Shown one piece after another: positions 10,901 through 18,598 of a stretch of DNA of 64,000 bases. This stretch comes from Dyadobacter chenhuakuii (GTDB taxonomy: Bacteria > Bacteroidota > Bacteroidia > Cytophagales > Spirosomataceae): positions 1,178,001 through 1,242,000 of the forward strand of contig NZ_CP098805.1 in assembly GCF_023821985.2 (NCBI RefSeq), read 5' to 3'. Positions within the stretch are counted from its first letter, which is position 1. Every line of letters starts with the position of its first letter. The translations under genes and the position numbers were made by a program. The notes beneath the pieces were generated by a model. The model ran no database searches. It saw only the letters and a program-made list of their open reading frames with translations, and was not told the origin of the DNA.

Positions 10901-11742
10901 TCTTCCGCGCCGGGCGAAGGCCTGGCCACTCCGATTCCTTCCCATGCGGCGGAAAGCGACCAGTCATCCGCTTTGAACAACTCGCCTCTGATCACATCGC
11001 CATCATTCTTCTTCAATTGCAGTTGCTTGCGGTCCATATCCTCACCGATCATATATACACCTTTGTAGGATTTATTCATAAAAACCTCCACATATCTGGT
11101 GCGGATTGAAGACACTGCTGACGGCTCGGAAGCAGCGTAATACAGCTTGTGCATATCAATCCAAAGGCTGTGCGAAACATTGTTTGTAGAGCGCAATTCC
11201 TCATTCCACATGCCAAAAAACAGCCAGCGCTTATCGCTTCTCAACCCTAGAATGGATTCATCTTTGTTCTTTCCCTGTGCATCTTTGAACTGGACACGGT
11301 AATTCTTTTTCGGGAAAAATGACGAGCTGTTACCACGGATCCGGATCGCCATATTGGAAATGAGCGGAGAATTTGCGGCTTCCGCAATCGATATGCCGCC
11401 AGGAATCTCTTCTTCCAAGTTGATCTGAGAGGGATCCGGCACGTCCAGGTTCACCAATGGGAGCTGCGTGAAGTATAAACTATATTGCTGTCCGCCGTTT
11501 GTCACCAGGTATTTCACTCCATGTGTTAGGCTAGTGACACTTCCGGAAAATGTAAAGACCTTCGCCGCGAACTGCATTTGAATAGGAGAGCCTGTTATCT
11601 GGGACGCGGTTGGAACCTGGTTACAGACAATCATTTTGCGCCCCTCGTCTACATAAAACCTGTAATTGTCCGCGGGAATTTGGGCGTGCGCACCTAGTGA
11701 GACAACCCATAATAAGGTTAAGTAAAAGAGGTTTTTCATCAT
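7936..11742 (-). CDS. CotH-kinase family secreted protein with triplicated modules and T9SS sorting domain
   Basis: About 1268 residues. After the signal peptide (MMKNLFYLTLLWVVSLGAHA) comes a short beta domain. A CotH-type protein-kinase-like domain follows (about 120-480), with RIRGNSS, GVYMIGEDMD and the active-site-like PWDLDGAWG. Then three copies of a 229-residue module: an Ig-like PKD-style part (PACSANV...YTWTGNGINQTG) and a carbohydrate-binding part (CLEAENQSGNG...YVDYAVNGV...DKICV). The C terminus is a T9SS type A sorting domain (NVFPNPAPGEF...GVYLLQIKNG...KKLVITH). It is probably exported to the cell surface. The start at 11742 (or 11739) is preferred to the ATG at 11793 because a TAAGTTTG promoter element covers 11791-11798. 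The substrate is unknown; CotH domains phosphorylate proteins in spore formers. Confidence 0.88.
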   Translation of the reverse strand: MMKNLFYLTLLWVVSLGAHAQIPADNYRFYVDEGRKMIVCNQVPTASQITGSPIQMQFAAKVFTFSGSVTSLTHGVKYLVTNGGQQYSLYFTQLPLVNLDVPDPSQINLEEEIPGGISIAEAANSPLISNMAIRIRGNSSSFFPKKNYRVQFKDAQGKNKDESILGLRSDKRWLFFGMWNEELRSTNNVSHSLWIDMHKLYYAASEPSAVSSIRTRYVEVFMNKSYKGVYMIGEDMDRKQLQLKKNDGDVIRGELFKADDWSLSAAWEGIGVARPSPGAEEWQSWELEYPDYSDWNNHQNLLKGVIESSDDEFRANIWTLFKQENVIDYFIFLNLLSVEDNMEKNYFIGRYDKGQPWFFIPWDLDGAWGYFPDGVRSNKTQGDRQNGLFKKLFRTNPDGFKNKLATRYFELRQNILAEANLKNRFQANYNLLNSNLIYERDAAVSQDNYGGANRSGGLAYVNNYITQRLSWLDAYFCPMKDGGCNGQPTCAFDVTANASNTSPACSANVSLSANCTGQDCSGVTYTWTGNGINQTGSSINITAPGANGSYVYTVKASKSGCADKTATVTLNISNCNPPVGNDPFSACLEAENQSGNGPITGDPNASNGSTRGDKDNYNHYVDYAINGVKATGAHQVKVRYYANASAQASFSVNGNVVIPSASFPPTYSWNIVWREETFNVTLNQGNNTLRIQGLPGASIRQDKICVTGPGGQNPQQPTCAFDITANASNTNPACSANVTLSSGCTGADCSGVTYTWTGNGINQTGSSINIAAPGANGSYVYTVKASKNGCADKTATVTLNITNCAPPVGGDPFSACLEAENQSGNGSITGDPNASNGSTRGDKDNYNHYVDYAVNGVKATGSHQVKVRYYANAAAQASISVNGSVVLSSASFPPTYSWNIVWREETFNVTLNQGNNTLRIQGLPGASIRQDKICVTGPGGQNPQQPTCAFDLTANASNTNPACSANVTLSSGCTGADCSGVTYSWTGNGINQTGSSINIAAPGANGSYTYTVKASKNGCADKTATVTLNISNCTPPVGGDFALCLESELQAGNGAISGDPNASGGSTRGLKENSNHYVDYAVNGVPSAGTYQLKLRYSASSNPNISISVNNATAIAAANLPATYSWNIVFREEVFNVTLAAGNNTVRIQGLNGPSIRQDKACFTSSGQTNARLGAPETMFNPGGADERLNVFPNPAPGEFNAKFNLSSPDGATITVTDIRGRVWHTAKVIGTGKQEAKIKLPDAPAGVYLLQIKNGETTETKKLVITH
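8205..10282 (-). repeat. Three tandem 687-bp repeats inside the CotH gene
   Basis: The same landmark (TCAAATGCGCAAGTCGG and variants) recurs at 8891, 9578 and 10265, exactly 687 bases apart each time, equal to 229 codons. Long stretches are identical between the copies at the DNA level, most strikingly between the second and third copies in protein order. The last copy, nearest the C terminus, is the most diverged in its carbohydrate-binding half. Recent internal duplication or homogenisation is implied. Confidence 0.9.
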
Positions 11743-11790
11743 ATTAAGTTTTGTGTATAAAATGCTAACCGATATTCGGATAGTGCATTT

Positions 11791-11798
11791 CAAACTTA
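11791..11798 (-). promoter_or_regulatory. Predicted -7 promoter element for the CotH gene
   Basis: Reads TAAGTTTG on the minus strand, a match to the Bacteroidota TAnnTTTG element, with a TTG 16 bases upstream. It would start transcription about 43 bases before the ATG at 11742. The rest of the 11743-11963 gap shows only AT-rich sequence. Confidence 0.5.
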
Positions 11799-11963
11799 AT
11801 ATATTTACATGCTACAACCTTACCGAATAATAACTGAAAACCACCGTTTAATTACAAAAACCAGCCGTTAATCCAAATATTATCAAATAAATTCCTGTGT
11901 TGAGATAGAATAATTTTGTAGATATTGCTAAAAAGATGTTGTCTCTAATGAGCATGGCAGTCG

Positions 11964-12734
11964 TCATCCTTGTTTCTCTGAAAGATATTTCCAGTAACGC
12001 TTCGGCACGTGGCGGATGTGCAGTTTCATGTTTTTCCGCGCGGGAATGTTGACACTGCGGAAATAATCTTTCCAAAGCAGCGCATATAATTCTTCTTGCG
12101 AATCAAGCACATTAACTGGAAGCGCATTGAGGGCCGGAGACATTTCCGCTGTGAAATCAAAAGTGATCTCTTCCACTTTTTCGAGATCGTAGAATAATCC
12201 GTATTTCCGTTTCAAATCGTAGATGATCCACTTCTGGTCGGCGTAGCGGTTTTTGAAATGATCTATGAGTAAGGGCAGCACATTGAAATCGGGTTCAATG
12301 TGGGCGTAGAAGATATGGTCGGCCGTTTTTTGAAAGCGAATAAAAGCTTCCATCCGATGCTTTTCCCGATGAACTTTATGGCTCATCTTCGAGATTTCTA
12401 AAACATATTTGTTTCCGAAATTAGCCTCGGCGCCCGGCGGACTGTCGATAATGTAACGAATAAATTCAAACAGATCCTGAAATGTTGCGGGCTGCTCGGA
12501 AAGGAATGCTCTATAGATAGATTTCATCCAGTTGCTATCCAGCTTTTTGGCCAAACCCTTCCACACCCGTTTTGCTTTCGCATCTTCACTAATGACAGCG
12601 AATGCTTCCTTGAAAACATCAGGCACGTAATGCGTTTGACTGACAAGCTTTACGGCCTCAGATTTTTTCTGATAACATTCAAAAACTGCCGTTAGCAAAC
12701 CCTCCAACGTCCCGTCAAACACAAATATTTCCAT
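11964..12734 (-). CDS. TIGR03915 family / DUF4130 protein, partner of radical SAM
   Basis: A 256-residue protein of the DUF4130 family (TIGR03915, putative DNA metabolism protein). Recognisable features are the opening FDGTLEGLLTAVFECYQ, the middle MSHKVHREKHRMEAFIRFQK and the C-terminal YWKYLSEKQ. In many bacteria this family sits next to the radical SAM protein TIGR03916, and that is so here: its ATG overlaps the radical SAM stop by one base (TGATG), so the two are translated together. The pair is predicted to act in DNA or nucleic-acid modification or repair, but no reaction has been shown as far as I know. No signal peptide; cytoplasmic. Confidence 0.88.
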   Translation of the reverse strand: MEIFVFDGTLEGLLTAVFECYQKKSEAVKLVSQTHYVPDVFKEAFAVISEDAKAKRVWKGLAKKLDSNWMKSIYRAFLSEQPATFQDLFEFIRYIIDSPPGAEANFGNKYVLEISKMSHKVHREKHRMEAFIRFQKTADHIFYAHIEPDFNVLPLLIDHFKNRYADQKWIIYDLKRKYGLFYDLEKVEEITFDFTAEMSPALNALPVNVLDSQEELYALLWKDYFRSVNIPARKNMKLHIRHVPKRYWKYLSEKQG

Positions 12735-13990
12735 CAGAAAATAGAAAGCTGGTTCTTGGGGACTTTCGTGTATTTACTGCTACTTTCCGACAAGATCACC
12801 GCCTTAATGTGCCCTGCTTCATAGTCCCGCAGTTGCAGCGGACTATCGGCATAGCGGATAAAATGTTTGGCTTTATTGAATGAGATCCCGATCTTTTTAA
12901 GCTGGTCCTGGTGAAGTCTGCCGAATTTTCTGGCCTGAACAATTTTCAAAGCAGAAGCCACGCCGATGCCCGGCACACGCATGATCATCTTATAATCGGC
13001 CGTATTGACGTCAACGGGGAAATCTTCGAGGTGCCTTAATGCCCAGCTCAGTTTTGGATCAATGTCCACATCGAGATTGGGATGGGCATCATTTAAGATT
13101 TCCTTGACATCGAATCCATAAAAGCGCATCAGCCAGTCTGTCTGATATAACCGGTTTTCCCTGATCAGCGGCGGCTGCGATCCTATAACAGGCAATCGGG
13201 CATCCTGGCTGATGGGGATATAGCCTGAATAATAGACTCTTTTCAGCGAGAAATTTTTATAGAATGTATTCGCCGTATGCATAATCTCCTTGTCGGATTC
13301 CGGCGTTGCGCCAATCACCATTTGCGTGCTCTGACCGGCCGGCACAAACTTGGGAACAGCCTTAATAAGGCCTTTTTCGCTCGAAAATTGCGTAATAGTC
13401 TGTTGAATGTAATTCAGCGGCTTTTTCACATCTTCATGCGATTTTTCCGGAGCCAGCAATTTCAATCCCGATTCGGTGGGCATTTCCAGGTTAATGCTCA
13501 TCCTGTCGGCATACATGCCCGCCTCTTTCAATAACTCTTCACTTGCTCCGGGAATGGTTTTCAGGTGAATGTAGCCATTGAAACGCTGCTCGTTCCGCAG
13601 CTTTTTTACAATCCTTACCAGCCTCTCCATGGTATAATCGGCATTTTTGAAAATACCGGAGCTCAGGAAAAGGCCTTCAATATAGTTGCGGCGATAAAAA
13701 TTCATCGTCAGCTCCACCACTTCATCCACCGTAAATGCCGCTCGTTTGATATCATTGCTGCGCCTTGAAACGCAGAATGCGCAATCGTAAATGCAGTGAT
13801 TGGTGAGAAGGATTTTGAGCAGCGATACGCAGCGCCCATCTTCAGTGTAGGTGTGACAAATTCCCGTTCCTTCCGCATCGCCTAGTCCCTTATTTTCATT
13901 CTTTCTATTACTGCCACTGGATGAACAAGATACGTCATACTTAGCTGCATCCGCCAAAATTTCCAACTTCTCACGAATCCTCTCGAACAT
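12734..13990 (-). CDS. Putative DNA modification/repair radical SAM protein (TIGR03916)
   Basis: A 418-residue radical SAM enzyme. The cluster motif is CIYDCAFC (CxxxCxxC), preceded by an extra cysteine-bearing segment near the N terminus (GTGICHTYTEDGRC). A C-terminal helix-hairpin-helix-like segment (IMRVPGIGVASALKIVQARKFG) resembles non-specific DNA-binding motifs and supports a nucleic-acid substrate. It overlaps the downstream DUF4130 gene by one base. Its 5' side is the 141-base divergent region shared with the thioredoxin-like gene, which carries a perfect 20-bp palindrome. Confidence 0.9.
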   Translation of the reverse strand: MFERIREKLEILADAAKYDVSCSSSGSNRKNENKGLGDAEGTGICHTYTEDGRCVSLLKILLTNHCIYDCAFCVSRRSNDIKRAAFTVDEVVELTMNFYRRNYIEGLFLSSGIFKNADYTMERLVRIVKKLRNEQRFNGYIHLKTIPGASEELLKEAGMYADRMSINLEMPTESGLKLLAPEKSHEDVKKPLNYIQQTITQFSSEKGLIKAVPKFVPAGQSTQMVIGATPESDKEIMHTANTFYKNFSLKRVYYSGYIPISQDARLPVIGSQPPLIRENRLYQTDWLMRFYGFDVKEILNDAHPNLDVDIDPKLSWALRHLEDFPVDVNTADYKMIMRVPGIGVASALKIVQARKFGRLHQDQLKKIGISFNKAKHFIRYADSPLQLRDYEAGHIKAVILSESSSKYTKVPKNQLSIF

Positions 13991-14080
13991 ATATTTTTTT
14001 GAATAAGTGGACTTCCTCTAAAATATTGTGAAGCACTAACCAGTTATAACAACGATATTTGCGTTTTGATAGTGCAATAT

Positions 14081-14100
14081 AGTATCAAATATTTGATACT
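14081..14100. promoter_or_regulatory. Perfect 20-bp palindrome, candidate operator
   Basis: AGTATCAAATATTTGATACT is its own exact reverse complement. It lies in the divergent region between the radical SAM gene (start 13990) and the thioredoxin-like gene (start 14132), 32 bases from the latter. A symmetric site of this size suits a dimeric helix-turn-helix repressor. No regulator gene is adjacent. Confidence 0.5.
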
Positions 14101-14131
14101 CACAGAATCTTAATTAATAAAAACGTTCCAG

Positions 14132-14881
14132 ATGAATTTCGGTCGTACTGAGATTTTTTTACACATTTTTTTCTTCACTGTCTGCTCCATCGCTTATGCT
14201 CAGCCGCAGGAGCCAAAGGTTACCCGTTACAACGGGAAAGTGAGCCAGCAGATCGTTATGACCAGGGATTCTCCGATCTACGATCACGCCTCCGGCAAGC
14301 GGATCAGCTATGCTGTGTATGACGAAATGCTGCGAAAAAATCCGGGCGTTTACCGGACGCAGCCGATATTCGATAAATTCGGGAAAGCATCGTCTTTTGA
14401 AATAGTAAAAAAGAGCCAGTTACTGATCCAGGACAATGGATCGGTCATGCAAAATTCGGATCTGATGCCCGAGATAGGGGAGCCTCTGCCGCCGTTTGTT
14501 ATGCAGGGCCTGGACGGGAGGGAATATAATTCGGAGAAACTGAAAGGAAAATATGTGCTGCTCGGATTTTGGGTCAAATTTGAAAAGCCTCTTTATACGT
14601 TCGCCAGCACCAAAGTGATCTCTGATTTTATTAATGAGAACAAGAAGAAAGGGATTGACATCGTGTCACTTGGGACTACATTGAACACGGAAGAGGAATG
14701 TTTGGATGCGATCCCGAAACGGAACTGTGGTTTCATTCCCGTTCCGGAATCGTATGGTTTTAATCAGCGTTACAAAATCAGTGAGACGCCTTTTTTCATT
14801 TTATTAGACAAAAAAGGAAACATTAAAGCGATGGCTCCGCATACGGAGTTTTCCTCGATCAGCGATTTAGTACTCAGATGA
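14132..14881 (+). CDS. Thioredoxin-fold (TlpA/AhpC-like) secreted protein lacking the CxxC site
   Basis: A 249-residue protein with a signal peptide (IFFFTVCSIAYA). Residues about 110-245 look like a TlpA/AhpC-TSA fold: IGEPLPPFVMQGLDGREYNSEKLKGKYVLLGFW, then a cis-proline loop (ISETPFFILLDKKGNI). Where redox-active relatives have WCxxC after GFW, this protein has VKFEKP, so the catalytic cysteines are gone. Two cysteines near ECLDAIPKRNCG could form a disulfide but are not at the usual site. Probably a structural or binding role, not a thiol reductase. Its stop codon directly abuts the stop of the converging DUF2059 gene. Confidence 0.75.
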   Translation: MNFGRTEIFLHIFFFTVCSIAYAQPQEPKVTRYNGKVSQQIVMTRDSPIYDHASGKRISYAVYDEMLRKNPGVYRTQPIFDKFGKASSFEIVKKSQLLIQDNGSVMQNSDLMPEIGEPLPPFVMQGLDGREYNSEKLKGKYVLLGFWVKFEKPLYTFASTKVISDFINENKKKGIDIVSLGTTLNTEEECLDAIPKRNCGFIPVPESYGFNQRYKISETPFFILLDKKGNIKAMAPHTEFSSISDLVLR

Positions 14882-15328
14882 TCAGTAACCTTTGGCTTTC
14901 AGCTTTTCCTGAAATTCCATAGCAATTTTCCGTCCCCACTGCTGCCCGACTTGCATGGATTCCTGCATGATAATGGGCGTTTTGGAAGCGTATTTCTTAC
15001 CAACAGGCGTCTCATAAAAGGCAATGAGTTGCTGTAAATCATCCTGCGTCAGGCTTTTAACGTAGACCGGTTCCAGCATTTCCACCAGATCATCCAGTGA
15101 TGTTTTTAAGAATTCGCCTTCAAATTGCTTCCATATGCTGTCCGGAACGGTGGTTTTTTGCTGTTTAAACATTGTGAACATTTGCTCAATCGCAACTTTG
15201 TAGGATTTTTCTGAGCCAGAGGCTTCAAACATTTGCTTCAATTTGGCCTTATACTCAGCATTCCCTTGCGCATTTGAGAATGTAACACAGCTTAAAACAA
15301 GTAACAGGGTGTACCAGGATTTTCTCAT
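14882..15328 (-). CDS. DUF2059 domain secreted protein
   Basis: A 148-residue protein with a signal peptide (SWYTLLLVLSCVTFSNA) followed by an all-helical DUF2059 domain. The family core is LDDLVEMLEPVYVKSLTQDD and LIAFYETPVGKKYASKTP. Members are periplasmic proteins of unknown function. It converges on the thioredoxin-like gene with no base between the two stop codons and lies 38 bases after the GNAT gene on the same strand, so it may be the second gene of that transcript. Confidence 0.85.
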   Translation of the reverse strand: MRKSWYTLLLVLSCVTFSNAQGNAEYKAKLKQMFEASGSEKSYKVAIEQMFTMFKQQKTTVPDSIWKQFEGEFLKTSLDDLVEMLEPVYVKSLTQDDLQQLIAFYETPVGKKYASKTPIIMQESMQVGQQWGRKIAMEFQEKLKAKGY

Positions 15329-15366
15329 GACTTTTGGTTTAAATGGTGGATGTTCATTGATTGTGT

Positions 15367-16167
15367 TTAGCCCAATTGGCCACTGATGCGGTTATAAATC
15401 CCGGTGGGTTGCCAGTTTCTTTTTTCTCCCAGAAACATGCGTCGCGACAATTTGTAATGTTGAAATGACAGTTCATTTAAATAATTGATCGCAAAAATGT
15501 GATCGGACGGTAATACGGCCGCGCTTTCGTCCTGCACCCGTCGTTTAATCAATGCAGCTCCCGCCGCTTCGGAAATGGCCATGATCGGTCCATCGCCCCA
15601 GCCCGGAATGTAGAATCCCAGCACCTGATTGTCCGCAACATATAACAATGCTGAATCAATAAAATCGGAAAGCACGCCGCTGCGGTCTTCTCCTGAAATG
15701 TGCTGATCGATTGCAAGAATCTGCGGAAGATAATGTGCCTCAAACGGCACGATGGATTCGGATGAAGAAGCAGCTTGCAAATTGCTCGTGCTTCTTAAAT
15801 GCGTATAAGTGGTTTCAACTTCAAACCCTAATTTCAGATAGACAGGATATCCATATTCGGTCGCATCCAGATAAATGGTCTTGAATTTAGTCCGGTCAAT
15901 GTTGGCAATAAGGTCTTCCGTGATCGCGTTTCCAAGGCCCTTTTTCCGATGCCCGGCATGCACAACAACACAGGCAAGCCAGGCCGTATCCGCATGCAAA
16001 ATAGAGGTTCCGATGGCTACAAGTTCTCCCTGTTCCGAAATTTTGATCGGATGGCAGTGTGGTGAACTGATAAAATATTCGAATCTGGGGATCAGACTGC
16101 CCCAGTCAGGAGGCTGTAATGCAGACAATTGTGCTAAGTCCGCAGGCAGAAATTCGGAACTCTTCAT
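15367..16167 (-). CDS. GNAT family N-acetyltransferase
   Basis: A 266-residue cytoplasmic protein. The first half is a GNAT acetyltransferase domain: WLACVVVHAGHRKKGLGNAI is the strand-4/pyrophosphate-loop region that binds acetyl-CoA (R/Q-x-x-G-x-G/A type), and YPVYLKLGFEV is the C-terminal GNAT motif. The second half (about 135-266) looks like the extra domain found in longer GNAT proteins of the YitH/acetyltransf_18 sort. The substrate is unknown. Confidence 0.82.
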   Translation of the reverse strand: MKSSEFLPADLAQLSALQPPDWGSLIPRFEYFISSPHCHPIKISEQGELVAIGTSILHADTAWLACVVVHAGHRKKGLGNAITEDLIANIDRTKFKTIYLDATEYGYPVYLKLGFEVETTYTHLRSTSNLQAASSSESIVPFEAHYLPQILAIDQHISGEDRSGVLSDFIDSALLYVADNQVLGFYIPGWGDGPIMAISEAAGAALIKRRVQDESAAVLPSDHIFAINYLNELSFQHYKLSRRMFLGEKRNWQPTGIYNRISGQLG

Positions 16168-16220
16168 GGTTGGCTAATAACTTTTTCGAGCTGCTAAATA
16201 GTTAAAAATCCTTTTCGGAA

Positions 16221-16250
16221 TTGACGGCAGGTCATAAATATTTATATTTT
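16221..16250 (+). promoter_or_regulatory. Predicted promoter for sulfurtransferase
   Basis: TTG at 16221-16223, a 19-base spacer, then TATATTTT at 16243-16250, one base off the Bacteroidota TAnnTTTG consensus. It leaves a leader of roughly 20 bases before the ATG at 16278. Confidence 0.5.
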
Positions 16251-16277
16251 TAGCAATCAATTCCAAATCCGAAACCT

Positions 16278-17117
16278 ATGGAGATCATTAAAGCCGCAGA
16301 TGTCAGACAGCTCATCAAAGATCAGAAAACCGTCATTGTCGATGCCAGGGGCGGTCCGGATGCGTGGGAACGTTTTCGCTCTGCACACATTGAAAACGCT
16401 CTTTTTGTAAATCTGGAAACGGATCTTTCGCATAAGTCAGACAATGCTGCGCATGGTGGCCGGCATCCTTTGCCAGCGCCGGAAGTCTTTGGTGAAACGT
16501 TGGGGAAATTGGGCATTACTCCGGATGCCGTTGTGATTGTTTACGACGATAAAAAGGGTGCAAATGCTGCTGCGCGGTTTTGGTGGATGCTGAAAGCTGC
16601 GGGGCATGAGAAAGTATTTGTAGTAAGCGGCGGAATTGAAGCGCTGCAAAAAGCAGGTTTACAGACGGTAAAGGGCGAAGCTCCAAGCCCGGTTGCTGCA
16701 CCAAAATATCCATTCGTCGATTATCAATTGCGCCGCGCGGATGCCGATGAAGTTGCCGAGGCAGCGGAAAACCCTGACTATATGGTGATTGATGTTCGTG
16801 AAAATTACCGGTATGTGGGTGAAAGTGAGCCGATTGATCTTGTTGCCGGGCATATTCCCGGTGCTGTCAACATTCCTTTTGCCGGAAACCTGGATAAGGA
16901 CGGAAACTTTTTGCCGAGCGAAGAATTGGCCGAAAAATATAAAAGTGCATTGGGTTCACGGGATCCGAAGAATATAATCGTGCATTGCGGTTCCGGTGTG
17001 ACGGCTTGTCATACATTGCTGGCGCTCACCGATGCAGGTATGGATGGCGCCGCACTTTACGTGGGATCATGGAGCGAATGGTCGCGCAATGATCGTCCTG
17101 TGGCGACTGGAAATTAG
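16278..17117 (+). CDS. sseA: Sulfurtransferase, mercaptopyruvate/thiosulfate type
   Basis: A 279-residue protein made of two rhodanese domains. It transfers sulfur from 3-mercaptopyruvate or thiosulfate to a thiophilic acceptor. The N-terminal domain (about 5-120, VDARGGPDAWERFRSAHI) is inactive. The C-terminal domain carries the active loop HCGSGVTACH with catalytic Cys237; the CGSGVT form is typical of mercaptopyruvate sulfurtransferases. VIDVRENYRYVGE and AGHIPGAVNIPF are the usual C-domain motifs. No signal peptide. It is a single-gene unit upstream of an AraC regulator. Confidence 0.92.
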   Translation: MEIIKAADVRQLIKDQKTVIVDARGGPDAWERFRSAHIENALFVNLETDLSHKSDNAAHGGRHPLPAPEVFGETLGKLGITPDAVVIVYDDKKGANAAARFWWMLKAAGHEKVFVVSGGIEALQKAGLQTVKGEAPSPVAAPKYPFVDYQLRRADADEVAEAAENPDYMVIDVRENYRYVGESEPIDLVAGHIPGAVNIPFAGNLDKDGNFLPSEELAEKYKSALGSRDPKNIIVHCGSGVTACHTLLALTDAGMDGAALYVGSWSEWSRNDRPVATGN

Positions 17118-17199
17118 GTTGTAAAGGCTTAACAGTATGGTACGACGCTTTTTTGCCTCCGTTCAGTAACTCAAAATGAACGTGTGTAGCGAAACGGGT

Positions 17200-17207
17200 T
17201 ATTTTTG
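17200..17207 (+). promoter_or_regulatory. Possible -7 element upstream of the AraC gene
   Basis: TATTTTTG matches TAnnTTTG and lies 46 bases before the ATG at 17253. No clear TTG is found at the expected distance upstream, so support is limited. Confidence 0.35.
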
Positions 17208-17252
17208 TTTTGATTAAAAAATGAAACAAACTAAATCTGTAAAACGCGCGAA

Positions 17253-18284
17253 ATGGGTGCTTATGTCCTTAACTCAACTGACATTCTTGAATTTAATAAT
17301 TATCCCAACCCGCAATATGTCGGAGCAGATCATTATGCTTCGCAGGGTGACGGCTTCATTTGTTTCCGGGAAGAAAAAGTAGGAACACTCCGGTTTAAGA
17401 ATGCGCTTTTCCCGCACATGCATGTGATGGATCTGCGTTGGAGCACCAATAAGGAGATTTGCATTCAAGGGAATGATGTAGGCGATAATGTTAACATCAA
17501 TTTCCATATGCGGGGAAAGCTGAATACTCAGTTTAAGGGTTTGAACCAGGAACTGAAAATGCGGCCGTCAACGCATAATCTGGTTTTTTCGCCTAATGAT
17601 GGCGATGTCAACCATGTCGAGGCGCATGCAGAATTGGAAATGTTTCACATCAGTTTTAACAAAGCATTTTTCGCCGATATCATTGGCTGCGATGATGCAT
17701 GGAGTGAAAAAGTTTTAAATAATCTGGCTCAGAACAAGCCTTTTTCCGGCGTGAATGGAACGATGGATCTCACGCCCACCATGCAGCTTTTGGTTAATGA
17801 TGTGAGGAACTGCCAGTCGGCAGGCCCGCTTCGAAATTTGTTCATCCAATCAAAAACGCTTGAACTGCTTGGTCACCAGATCAGCCAGTTCCGGAATTCC
17901 GATTCCGTCCATGAAGACATTAAGCCCGATGAAGCAGAAAAACTGTATCATCTGAGAGCATATCTCGACGCTCACTTCCTGGATGAACTAAGTCTGACGC
18001 AGCTAAGCCGCATTTGTATTCTAAATGAGTTTAAGCTAAAAAAAGGCTTTAAACTGCTTTTCGGGATGACTATTTTTCATTATCTGCGTGAAAAACGAAT
18101 GGAATATGCGCGCAAACTTTTGCTGGACTGTTCGCTATCTGTGGAAGAAGTAGCCCATAAACTGGGATATGAGCATGCCCATCATTTTTCCATAGCTTTT
18201 AAGAAATTCTACAAAACATGTCCATCTAGTTTTAAGATCGGCAAATATGCAACTATGCACCGGTTTCCAGACTTTGTGGTATGA
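17253..18284 (+). CDS. AraC family transcriptional regulator
   Basis: A 343-residue regulator with a long N-terminal ligand or dimer domain (about 1-230). The C-terminal AraC double helix-turn-helix is at about 240-330: LSLTQLSRICILNEFKLKKGFKLLFG for the first, LSVEEVAHKLGYEHAHHFSIAFKKFY for the second, followed by the common CPSSFK ending. The N domain resembles siderophore- and metal-type Bacteroidota AraC proteins in layout, but the ligand cannot be read. An unrelated short frame also opens with ATG at 17221; I prefer 17253 because it gives an uninterrupted AraC protein. Confidence 0.9.
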   Translation: MGAYVLNSTDILEFNNYPNPQYVGADHYASQGDGFICFREEKVGTLRFKNALFPHMHVMDLRWSTNKEICIQGNDVGDNVNINFHMRGKLNTQFKGLNQELKMRPSTHNLVFSPNDGDVNHVEAHAELEMFHISFNKAFFADIIGCDDAWSEKVLNNLAQNKPFSGVNGTMDLTPTMQLLVNDVRNCQSAGPLRNLFIQSKTLELLGHQISQFRNSDSVHEDIKPDEAEKLYHLRAYLDAHFLDELSLTQLSRICILNEFKLKKGFKLLFGMTIFHYLREKRMEYARKLLLDCSLSVEEVAHKLGYEHAHHFSIAFKKFYKTCPSSFKIGKYATMHRFPDFVV

Positions 18285-18319
18285 TATTTTGAATCTAGTA
18301 CAAACGTTTGAACAGAGCC

Positions 18320-18598
18320 ATGAAAAATCATATTGAGTGCCATTACAAAGACGGAGCACTTGTTTTTTGCACCACGCACAGTTATTCATATACAACTGCG
18401 CACCAGATTCTGGATGTTTTCAATGTGCTCGGCTTGGTTTCTAAATTGCGTGTTAAATCCTCCGATTTATTCGGCGTGGTTGGCCGCCTTCATGTCAATT
18501 ACGATCCTTTTCAAAACGATCCAGGAAAGTGGAGCGAAGTTGTTTCAGAGCTTGTTCGCAACAAAACATTCCTGGAAGAAAAACTCGAATCTTTTTAA
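18320..18598 (+). CDS. Hypothetical protein, 92 aa
   Basis: Not recognised. A 92-residue soluble protein beginning MKNHIECHYKDGALVFCTT with a mixed alpha/beta look, and WSEVVSELVRNKTFLEEKLESF at the C terminus. It follows the AraC gene by 36 bases on the same strand. The ATG at 18320 is chosen over a TTG 12 bases upstream. Its TAA overlaps the stop of the converging small gene by 4 bases. An overlapping frame from 18333 gives a basic, low-quality peptide and is unlikely. Confidence 0.6.
   Translation: MKNHIECHYKDGALVFCTTHSYSYTTAHQILDVFNVLGLVSKLRVKSSDLFGVVGRLHVNYDPFQNDPGKWSEVVSELVRNKTFLEEKLESF

Noticed and set aside
17221-17382. Short frame with ATG at 17221 just before the AraC gene, possibly an upstream leader peptide
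   Set aside because: It ends inside the AraC coding region in another frame and has a basic, random-looking peptide; could be a regulatory uORF but nothing supports it.
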